Assembly (NCBI GenBank): GCA_025453855.1
Contig: JALOPO010000375.1
Location: forward strand, 1 to 5,115
DNA: 5,115 nucleotides
Direction of reading: 5' to 3'
Origin: Gemmatimonadaceae bacterium
GTDB lineage: Bacteria; Gemmatimonadota; Gemmatimonadetes; Gemmatimonadales; Gemmatimonadaceae
A program made the position numbers and the translations under genes. Position 1 is the stretch's first letter. The number at the start of each line of letters is the position of its first letter. Of this stretch, positions 1 through 4,712 are shown in pieces. The notes under the pieces are model-generated. The model was not told the DNA's origin. It saw only the letters and a list, made by a program, of their open reading frames with translations, and ran no database searches.

Positions 1-207
1 CGACGCGTGGCCGCGCAGGTACGCCGACGGCGATGCGCGGTTCACGACCAGCGACCACGGGAGCTCGGTGGCGGCGGGATCGAAGGCCAGCGCCGCGGCG
101 TCGAGCCGCACGTACGGGATGCCGCGCGCCTCGAGCACGCGGAAGAGGGGACGGAACCAGTCGGGGTGCTCGTGCAGGATGGCGATCGGGCGCGTGATGG
201 CGGGCAT
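1..207 (-). CDS. ATP-grasp (RimK-like) family protein, N-terminal fragment
   Basis: Only the first 69 codons are in the window; the frame is still open at base 1. The start is the ATG at 207-205, with a GGAG Shine-Dalgarno nine bases upstream. The peptide begins MPAITRPIAILHEHPDWF, then has ARGIPYVRLDAAAL (residues 28-40) and WSLVVNRASPSAYLRGH (51-67). From memory, the pattern 'short beta strand, HEHPxWF, G-(I/L)-P-Y, VVNRxSPSA' is typical of the N-terminal preATP-grasp domain of RimK-like ATP-grasp proteins. These form amide bonds from a carboxylate and an amine through an acylphosphate, in the cytoplasm. The ATP-binding and catalytic part lies outside the window, so neither the substrate nor activity can be judged. 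A lone biosynthetic gene with a long upstream leader is a notable context. Confidence is good that this is a gene and moderate for the family. Confidence 0.68.
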   Translation of the reverse strand, partial: MPAITRPIAILHEHPDWFRPLFRVLEARGIPYVRLDAAALAFDPAATELPWSLVVNRASPSAYLRGHAS

Positions 208-253
208 GACGAGGCGCTCCAGCGATGAGGGTCGGCTGCGGTGGGAACGACGA

Positions 254-345
254 AGCCCGGTCGCCTCGCACGGGGGAGGGACCGGGCTCTCACATGCACG
301 ACGCGCGCACGATCACCCCTCCCCCGTGGGCGACACATCGCCACG
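254..345 (-). promoter_or_regulatory. Structured leader with mutually interfering helices upstream of the ATP-grasp gene
   Basis: Three potential helices lie in the untranslated region before the ATG at 207. Helix A pairs 254-261 with 281-288 (agcccggt/accgggct, 8 bp). Helix B pairs 269-280 with 317-328 (cacgggggaggg/ccctcccccgtg, 12 bp perfect). Helix C pairs 325-333 with 338-345 (8 bp, one bulged G at 329, loop caca). One arm of B lies in the loop of A, so A and B are either alternatives or a pseudoknot. C uses bases 325-328, which B also needs. In the minus-strand transcript helix A is followed by TCGTCGTTCCC, a weakly T-enriched stretch. This could be an attenuator, a riboswitch-like leader or a protein-binding leader. 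I match it to no named riboswitch class. The pairings are read directly; the function is inference. Confidence 0.4.
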
Positions 346-451
346 AGCGACACCGACAGGCGGGACAGGGTGCGGACACGCGAACCGACACGGAGACTCC
401 ATGACCGGGAACGAAACGCGCCCGACGGAGGGCCGCCGGGCGCACATCGCG

Positions 452-490
452 ATTTAGCACCTTGTTTAGCGTGGCGGCAAGCAGCGGCAA
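452..490 (-). promoter_or_regulatory. Promoter-like tandem -35/-10 hexamers driving the ATP-grasp gene
   Basis: On the minus strand TTGCCG occurs at 490-485 and again at 480-475, and gCTAAA occurs at 470-465 and 458-453. TTGCCG at 480-475 and CTAAAT at 457-452 are separated by exactly 17 bases and preceded by TG, a reasonable housekeeping-sigma match. The second pair (TTGCCG 490-485, TAAACA 468-463) has a 16-base spacer. This is one of the few AT-richer patches in the region. Transcription would start near 445, giving a leader of roughly 240 nucleotides before the ATP-grasp start. Predicted by eye only. Confidence 0.4.
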
Positions 491-496
491 ATGACC

Positions 497-529
497 ACGG
501 GCTTCGATTGTGATCGTAGCCTAGCCCGT
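497..529 (-). terminator. Possible distal terminator hairpin after the beta-barrel gene
   Basis: ACGGGCT (497-503) and AGCCCGT (523-529) form a perfect 7-bp inverted repeat. Inside it is a second 4-bp stem (505-508 with 513-516) with a TGTG loop. For transcripts leaving the minus-strand gene that ends at 600, this lies about 70 bases past the stop and is followed by GGTCATTT, with only a short T stretch. It sits just upstream of the proposed ATP-grasp promoter, so it could insulate that promoter from read-through. It might instead be an operator. Confidence 0.3.
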
Positions 530-557
530 CGCGCTCGCGTCGTCAAGCGACGATCGT

Positions 558-593
558 GCGGCGACGCCCGCACAGCGTGGCGAGCGTCGCCGC
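558..593 (-). terminator. GC-rich hairpin just after the beta-barrel gene
   Basis: GCGGCGACGC (558-567) pairs perfectly with GCGTCGCCGC (584-593), giving 10 bp plus a possible G-T wobble. It begins six bases after the stop codon of the minus-strand gene. No T-run follows, so it may act as a weak or factor-assisted terminator or protect the mRNA 3' end. In such GC-rich sequence a 10-bp G/C repeat is less surprising than usual. Confidence 0.4.
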
Positions 594-599
594 GCGCCC

Positions 600-1307
600 T
601 CACTTGAAGCGGAAGATCAGCCCCGCGCTCACCGGGATGTACTGCGCGGGCGAGCGACGGCCGCAATTCCCGTCCTGCAGGCAGTCGAGGTCGTCGAGGC
701 TGCGGAAGGCATGATGGTAGCGCGCATCGATGAAGGCCGAGTAGCTCCCGATGCCGAACTCGGCCCCGACGCCACCGTTCAGGCCGAAGCGCCAGTCGCT
801 GCTGTTCGTGAGACGCACGTCGCCGCCCGGGCAGACGCGCCCGCCGAGCGCGCACTGCGGCGCATTGCGGAGGAAGTAGGCGCCCGCGCCGCCGGTGGCG
901 TAGGGGCGGAAGCCGGCGAAGTTGGCGGGGATGCCGACCACGAGATTGGCGGCCGCGTGCGCGATGCTGTAGCGATTCGAGAAGCTGACGTTCGTGTTGC
1001 CGTTGGCGTTGTCGATCACGTCACCACGACCGAAGCCATGGTAGGCGCCCTCGAGCCGCACGCCGAATGGTCCCACCGAGCGGCCGATGTCCACGTATCC
1101 GCCGGCATTCCACCCCGTGGGAGCGAGGTCGCCCGTGGTGCCGACCGGAAAGGTCCCGCCACCGAACACCCCGATGGCGACACCGCCCACGTCGGATCGG
1201 GGCATCCCCGTGCCGCTGTTCGTCGCACCCTGCGCGTGGGCCGCACCGGCCACGCCGAGGGCGAGTGCCGTACCGACCAGTCGTGCTGCCGCTGACCGCA
1301 TCATCAT
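600..1307 (-). CDS. Outer-membrane beta-barrel protein with signal peptide
   Basis: A 235-residue exported protein of unknown specific function. The start is the first of three consecutive ATG codons (1307, 1304, 1301), eight bases after the strong Shine-Dalgarno GGGAGGA. Residues 4-25 form a Sec signal peptide: Arg-containing n-region, hydrophobic LVGTALALGVAGAA, cleavage after AHA (25). The mature part alternates aromatic/hydrophobic and small residues in strand-like segments (for example VAIGVFGGGTFPVG, YVDIGRSVGPFGVRLEGAYH, YSAFIDARYHHAF) and ends LIFRFK, as expected of an 8-10-strand OmpA/OmpW-like or porin-family barrel. Four cysteines form two close pairs (152/159 and 209/215) in probable surface loops. 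The lipoprotein gene lies 181 bases upstream on the same strand. A role in envelope structure or surface interaction is likely, but the ligand is unknown. The family assignment rests on overall pattern, not on a diagnostic motif. Confidence 0.82.
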   Translation of the reverse strand: MMMRSAAARLVGTALALGVAGAAHAQGATNSGTGMPRSDVGGVAIGVFGGGTFPVGTTGDLAPTGWNAGGYVDIGRSVGPFGVRLEGAYHGFGRGDVIDNANGNTNVSFSNRYSIAHAAANLVVGIPANFAGFRPYATGGAGAYFLRNAPQCALGGRVCPGGDVRLTNSSDWRFGLNGGVGAEFGIGSYSAFIDARYHHAFRSLDDLDCLQDGNCGRRSPAQYIPVSAGLIFRFK

Positions 1308-1308
1308 C

Positions 1309-1320
1309 GTCGCAATCCTC
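1309..1320 (-). promoter_or_regulatory. Strong ribosome-binding site and triple ATG of the beta-barrel gene
   Basis: Minus-strand GGGAGGA (ending at 1316) lies eight bases before ATGATGATG. It fixes the start at 1307 and rejects the longer upstream open frame, which lacks a signal peptide at its N-terminus. Three in-register ATG codons make the exact initiating codon uncertain by up to two residues. Confidence 0.6.
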
Positions 1321-1442
1321 CCGCTTCGTGAACGCATCAGGCGCCGCGCGCGAGCGAACGTGCGCGACGCGGGTCGCTGCTCCACAGAGCAAGGGCCGGA
1401 CTCGTTCGATGCGGCATCGTGACACGCGTGCGAGTGCGCCGG

Positions 1443-1487
1443 GCACGTCGCTCGCCGCGGGGCTGCGCGTTCGCTCCGCCGACGTGC
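1443..1487 (-). terminator. Inverted repeat directly after the lipoprotein gene
   Basis: GCACGTCG (1443-1450) pairs perfectly with CGACGTGC (1480-1487). The 29-base loop contains a further possible GCGG/CCGC stem (1457-1460 with 1476-1479). It starts one base after the minus-strand stop codon. There is no T-run. It lies in the 181-base gap (1308-1488) before the beta-barrel gene, where I see no convincing -35/-10 pair. It could be a weak terminator or a processing or stability element between two cotranscribed genes. Confidence 0.33.
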
Positions 1488-1488
1488 G

Positions 1489-2037
1489 TCAGCGGCGCGT
1501 GCGCAGCGCCGACGCGGCGCGGGTGAGCTCGTCGCCGATCGAGCGCAGCGTCGGTGACAGCGCATCGTTCCGCGCGCTCACCGCCTGCACCTTGGGCGCG
1601 AGGCGCTCGAGCACGGTGGCGATCGCGACGCCGTCGCTGTCGCGCGCACGGAGCAGCAGCCGCAGCATCGCGAGGTCGCCGGCCAGGGCACGCAGCTGGG
1701 CATCGCTGGAGGTGGCGAGCGGCTCCTCGATGGCGGCGATGAGCGGCACCGCGCGCGCAGGCGCGAGCGACAGCAAGCGCCCCGGCGCGAAGGCGGCCAC
1801 CGTGTCGGTGCGGGCGCGCAGCGCCGCCGCGCTGGTCGTCCACACCCCGCTCTGCGGCGCCGACGACGGAGCGACGACGCTGCCGTGCTGCCGGGCGCCG
1901 GCGCTGTCGGCCGCCGCATATGGATCCACCCGCGCCGGCTCGCGCGAGAGCGCGCAGGCGCTCACGAGGGCGGAGCAGAGCACGAGGCGGGCGCGACCGG
2001 TGGTCGTGGGGTGATGGAGGCGCTGATGCCGGCACAT
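1489..2037 (-). CDS. Small lipoprotein of unknown function
   Basis: 182 residues from the ATG at 2037. The N-terminus has a basic stretch (RHQRLHHPTTTGRAR), a short hydrophobic segment (LVLCSALVSA, 18-27) and a lipobox LVSAC with the modifiable cysteine at 28. The residue after it is Ala, not Asp, which fits outer-membrane sorting. The mature chain starts with a flexible Ala/Ser/Pro-rich linker (about 29-75). It then has Ala/Leu-rich amphipathic helices to the end (for example LATSSDAQLRALAGDLAMLR, IATVLERLAPKVQAVSAR, LRSIGDELTRAASALRTRR), suggesting a helical bundle or coiled coil. I recognise no family. An in-frame ATG at 2073 would add 12 residues (MPDDTLHPRAPR) before the signal; neither start has a good ribosome-binding site. 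The long antisense frame that continues upstream through the HAD gene is not used. The gene is divergent from the HAD operon. Confidence 0.68.
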   Translation of the reverse strand: MCRHQRLHHPTTTGRARLVLCSALVSACALSREPARVDPYAAADSAGARQHGSVVAPSSAPQSGVWTTSAAALRARTDTVAAFAPGRLLSLAPARAVPLIAAIEEPLATSSDAQLRALAGDLAMLRLLLRARDSDGVAIATVLERLAPKVQAVSARNDALSPTLRSIGDELTRAASALRTRR

Positions 2038-2175
2038 GCGAGGCGCTCGTGGGTGGAGGGTGTCATCGGGCATGACGGAGCCGCGCGACGCTCCATCGCA
2101 CGTTCCGTGCGGCGGCCAGCGGCGCGGCAGCGTGCGCGGCGCGCCGCGGGTGCGCATGGCGTGGATCTGGCCCTC
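2038..2175. promoter_or_regulatory. Divergent intergenic region between the lipoprotein gene and the HAD operon
   Basis: About 138 bases separate the two start codons and must hold promoters for both directions. I find no clear -35/-10 pair on either strand. It contains a 14-bp perfect G/C-only palindrome (2135-2148, CGCGGCGCGCCGCG), a possible operator 27 bases before the HAD ATG, but G/C-only palindromes are cheap here. Confidence 0.3.
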
Positions 2176-2895
2176 ATGCCGGCGCACCCTGCACCGCTCG
2201 CATCCCCGTCGACCCACATCCTCCTCGACGTCGATGGCACGCTGGTCGACAGCAATGACCAGCACGCGCAGGCGTGGGTCGACGTGCTGCGCGAGAGCGG
2301 CCGCACGGTGCCGTTCGCGACGATCCGTCCCCTGATCGGCATGGGAGGCGACAAGCTGCTGCCGCGAGTGACCGACCTCGACCCGCACGGCGAGGAGGCG
2401 GAGCGCCTCGCCGAGCGACGCACCGCGCTCTTCCTCGAACGTCACCTCCCGCAGGTGCGCCCCCTCCCCGGCACCCGCGCCCTGTGCGAGCGGCTGCACG
2501 CGGACGGCTTCCAGCTCGTGATCGCCACCTCGGCACGCGAGTCGGAGCTCGATGCGCTGCTTCGCGTCGCCGGCGTGGCCGACCTCGTCGACCTGCGCAC
2601 CACCGCCGACGATGCGACGCGCAGCAAGCCCGATCCCGACATCGTGCAGGCGGCACTCGGCCGCGCGGGACACGGCGCCGACGAGACGATCATGATCGGC
2701 GACACCCCGTACGACATCGCGGCCGCACGCGCCGCGGGGGTCGACTGCATCGCGCTCCGGTCGGGTGGCTGGTCGGACGACGCGCTGCGCGACGCGATCG
2801 CGATCCACGATCATCCGGCCGCCCTCCTCGCGGCGATCGACGAGACGCCGCTGGGCCTCGCCGGGCGCGCAGCGGACAGGGCGCACGCGCGATGA
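2176..2895 (+). CDS. HAD-superfamily phosphatase (phosphoglycolate phosphatase / beta-phosphoglucomutase-like)
   Basis: 239 residues, the usual size for a subfamily I HAD hydrolase with an alpha-helical C1 cap. All four HAD motifs are present. Motif I is LLDVDGTLVDS with nucleophile Asp18 and acid/base Asp20; motif II is VIATSA with Thr118/Ser119; motif III is Lys151 in SKPDPD; motif IV is IGDTPYD with Asp176 and Asp180 as Mg2+ ligands. Residues about 28-97 form the cap, which sets substrate choice. Expected reaction: Mg2+-dependent hydrolysis or transfer of phosphate from a small phosphorylated metabolite in the cytoplasm, via an aspartyl-phosphate. The substrate cannot be named from sequence. 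ATG 2176 was chosen because it puts motif I close to the N-terminus. It has only a weak GGA upstream, and an in-frame GTG at 2161 is an alternative. Its TGA overlaps the next start codon (ATGA), so it is the first gene of a three-gene operon. Confidence 0.9.
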   Translation: MPAHPAPLASPSTHILLDVDGTLVDSNDQHAQAWVDVLRESGRTVPFATIRPLIGMGGDKLLPRVTDLDPHGEEAERLAERRTALFLERHLPQVRPLPGTRALCERLHADGFQLVIATSARESELDALLRVAGVADLVDLRTTADDATRSKPDPDIVQAALGRAGHGADETIMIGDTPYDIAAARAAGVDCIALRSGGWSDDALRDAIAIHDHPAALLAAIDETPLGLAGRAADRAHAR

Positions 2896-3410
2896 GTGGG
2901 CGCCCCGGCCGGGAGGACGTGGCCGAGCGGAACATCCGCACCGTGAAGCAGATGGAGGAGGAGGCGCGGAACCGGCGCTCCCCTGGCCAGCGCTTCGTCG
3001 ACCTGCTCACCGGGATCGTGAGCAGCGTCTGGTTCTGGATCGGCCATGCGACGGTCATCGGCGCCTGGGTGCTGCTGAACGGTGGCGTGGTGCCCGCCGT
3101 GCGCCCGTGGGATCCGTGGCCCTTCGAGGCGCTCCGCACCGTGCTCTCGCTCGAGGCGATCATGATCTCGTGCACGGTGCTCCTCATCCAGGGGCGGATG
3201 CGGCAGAACACCGCGCGGCAGCAGCACCTCAACCTCCAGATCGACCTGCTGGCCGAGGTGGAGGCGACCAAGACGCTCGAGATGCTGCGCGCCCTCTGCC
3301 TGCATCACGGCCTCCCGGTGGCACGCGATCCCGAGGTCGAGGAGCTCGTGCGGCGCCTGGCGCCCGAGACGCTCGCCGACGAGGTGCAGGAGCACCTCAC
3401 GCCACGATGA
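2892..3410 (+). CDS. DUF1003 family membrane protein
   Basis: 172 residues, an inner-membrane protein. The charged N-terminal segment (1-35, including MEEEARNRR) is cytoplasmic or amphipathic. Transmembrane helix 1 is about 40-63 (GIVSSVWFWIGHATVIGAWV). The signature WDPWPFEALRTVLSLEAI spans 73-90, and helix 2 is about 82-100. A polar tail follows, RMRQNTARQQHLNLQIDLLAEVEATK (102-127), likely a cytoplasmic helix. The P-W-D-P-x-P-F ... LSLEAI ... RQ(N) ... D ... AE order is, from memory, that of DUF1003 proteins, whose biochemical role is unknown. The C-terminal part (MLRALCLHHGLP onward) is an extra short helical extension. The start overlaps the HAD stop by ATGA and the stop overlaps the channel start by ATGA, so translational coupling on both sides is likely. 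Its tight linkage to a K+ channel suggests a role in ion transport or membrane-potential homeostasis. Confidence 0.88.
   Translation: MSGRPGREDVAERNIRTVKQMEEEARNRRSPGQRFVDLLTGIVSSVWFWIGHATVIGAWVLLNGGVVPAVRPWDPWPFEALRTVLSLEAIMISCTVLLIQGRMRQNTARQQHLNLQIDLLAEVEATKTLEMLRALCLHHGLPVARDPEVEELVRRLAPETLADEVQEHLTPR
3381..3398 (+). promoter_or_regulatory. Hairpin enclosing the ribosome-binding site of the channel gene
   Basis: GAGGTGC (3381-3387) and GCACCTC (3392-3398) pair perfectly around a four-base AGGA loop. The GGAG at 3389-3392 is the best Shine-Dalgarno for the ATG at 3407, though its spacing is long (14 bases). It lies inside the last codons of the DUF1003 gene. Ribosomes finishing that gene would melt the hairpin, which would favour coupled translation. 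Coincidence with coding constraint is possible. Confidence 0.4.
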
Positions 3411-4684
3411 TCGATCGTCCGGAGCTCGCGGTCTCGTCGTCGGGCATCGTCGCGATCGTCGTGGGGGCGTTGCTCGTCGTGGCCACGCTCGTCGACGCAT
3501 TCGAGGTCATGCTCCTGCCGCGGCGCGTCCGGCGACGGCTCCGCCTGGTGCGCGGCTGGTTCCGCGCCACGTGGAACACGTGGACCGGCATCGCCGACGT
3601 GATGCCGGTGCGCCGCCGATCGGCATGGCTCGCCCTCTACGGCCCGCTGTCGATGATCGGGCTCTTCGCGGCATGGGCGGTGGCACTCATCGTCGGCTTC
3701 GGCCTGGTGCACTGGGCGCTGGCCAGCATCTCGCCCGAGCCTCACTCGCTCCTGCACCAGCTCTACTTCAGCGGCGTCACCTTCTTCACGCTCGGCTACG
3801 GCGACGTGACGGCGCCGACCGGGATCGGGAAGATCGTGTCGGTGCTGGAGGCAGGCATCGGCTTCGGCCTGATCGCGGTCGTGATCGGCTACCTGCCGGT
3901 GCTCTACCAACTCTTCTCGCGGCGCGAGGCGCACGTGATCCGCCTCGATGCGCGCGCCGGCTCACCCCCCACGGCGGGTGAGCTCCTGGCCCGCCACGCC
4001 GTCTCGGCACAGGGGCTCACCGCGCTCGGGGCGCTGCTGGCCGACTGGGAGCAGTGGTCATCGGAGCTGCTCGAGAGTCACCTCTCGTATCCGATGCTCG
4101 GCTACTACCGCTCGCAGCACGACAACGAGAGCTGGCTCGCGGCGCTGACGACGATCCTCGATGCCTGTGCGCTCGTCACCATCGGGCTGCGGGTGCAGGA
4201 TCCCGCTGCGTCGGGCGGCGGGGAGCGATCCGGCCGCGATGCGCTGACGGCGGCGATACCGCTCTTCCAGGCGCGCATCACCTTCGCCACGGCCCGGCTG
4301 ACGATGATCGAGATGGCGCGTGCGCTGCACGTGCCGGTGCAGGCTTCCACCGACGACGGCGCACCACCGCGCGGCGATGATTGCGACGACCGCCTGCCCC
4401 CCGCCGTGCGCAGTCGGCTCGTCGCGCAGCTGCGGAGCGTGCACCTCGTGCCGGAGAGCGACGCGGCCGACGCGTGGCGTGCGCTGGCGGCGCTCCGCCG
4501 CTCGTACGAGCCCCACGCGTCGGCACTGGCCATGCGCCTGCGCCTCCCGCTCCCCGACTGGACGCCGCCACGCGACGCGCACGACAACTGGGCCGAGCAC
4601 GCGGGCGGCGCCGACGCACGGCGCATCGTCGAGGGAGCGGAGCGCGACGAACTCGCCGGCGTCCGCGCCGACGGCGCGCGCTGA
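3407..4684 (+). CDS. TxGYGD potassium-channel family protein with long uncharacterised cytoplasmic C-terminal region
   Basis: 425 residues, inner membrane. Helix 1 is about 12-36. A basic loop follows (38-72, PRRVRRRLRLVR), probably cytoplasmic. A second hydrophobic stretch spans about 75-105, then a pore helix (113-127, LLHQLYFSGVTFF) and the selectivity filter T128-L-G-Y-G-D133. The inner helix is about 140-170 (GIGKIVSVLEAGIGFGLIAVVIGYLPVLY). This is the Ion_trans_2 pore architecture, which as a tetramer conducts K+. Residues about 175-425 are cytoplasmic and mostly helical, with a striking block ESHLSYPMLGYYRSQHDNES (223-242) followed by WLAALTTILDACALV. I see no Rossmann GxGxxG, so this is not a standard RCK/TrkA_N gating domain. 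A low-complexity acidic linker (315-330) splits it. The gene is last in the operon, overlapping the DUF1003 stop by ATGA. Gating signal and conductance cannot be predicted. Confidence 0.9.
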   Translation: MIDRPELAVSSSGIVAIVVGALLVVATLVDAFEVMLLPRRVRRRLRLVRGWFRATWNTWTGIADVMPVRRRSAWLALYGPLSMIGLFAAWAVALIVGFGLVHWALASISPEPHSLLHQLYFSGVTFFTLGYGDVTAPTGIGKIVSVLEAGIGFGLIAVVIGYLPVLYQLFSRREAHVIRLDARAGSPPTAGELLARHAVSAQGLTALGALLADWEQWSSELLESHLSYPMLGYYRSQHDNESWLAALTTILDACALVTIGLRVQDPAASGGGERSGRDALTAAIPLFQARITFATARLTMIEMARALHVPVQASTDDGAPPRGDDCDDRLPPAVRSRLVAQLRSVHLVPESDAADAWRALAALRRSYEPHASALAMRLRLPLPDWTPPRDAHDNWAEHAGGADARRIVEGAERDELAGVRADGAR

Positions 4685-4702
4685 CGCCGCGCGCCGTCGG
4701 CG
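4666..4702. terminator. Bidirectional hairpin between convergent genes
   Basis: CGCCGACGGCGCGCG (4666-4680) is a perfect 15-bp inverted repeat with CGCGCGCCGTCGGCG (4688-4702), with a G-T wobble at 4665/4703 and a seven-base loop. The channel's TGA (4682-4684) lies in the loop, so the left arm encodes the last five residues. The minus-strand gene ends 11 bases beyond the right arm. There is no real T-run on either side (only TT at 4703-4704). It probably serves both convergent transcripts. Confidence 0.65.
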
Positions 4703-4712
4703 TTCCCGGCCG

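Noticed and set aside
68..457. Plus-strand open frames across the left part of the window
   Set aside because: They have no recognisable motif, are Arg-rich, and lie opposite the ATP-grasp gene and its leader.
711..1295. Plus-strand 194-codon frame opposite the beta-barrel gene
   Set aside because: The sense strand has a clear signal peptide, ribosome-binding site and strand pattern. The antisense product is Ala/Val/Glu/Arg-biased, as expected for a shadow frame.
1308..1565. Upstream extension of the beta-barrel frame
   Set aside because: It would bury the signal peptide inside the protein and lacks the strong Shine-Dalgarno seen before 1307.
2135..2148. 14-bp G/C-only palindrome in the divergent promoter region as a transcription-factor operator
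   Set aside because: In DNA of this composition such palindromes arise often by chance, and there is no second copy or adjacent promoter to support it, so it is mentioned only as part of the intergenic region.
1489..2886. 465-codon open frame on the minus strand covering the HAD gene
   Set aside because: Only its 3' part is the lipoprotein. Upstream of about 2073 it is Arg/Ala/Gly-rich translation antisense to a gene with all four HAD motifs, a usual effect of GC-rich coding DNA.
2765..3406. Upstream extension of the channel reading frame
   Set aside because: It overlaps the DUF1003 gene and gives low-complexity Arg/Pro/Ala sequence. The ATGA overlap and the membrane helix following Met at 3407 give a better start.
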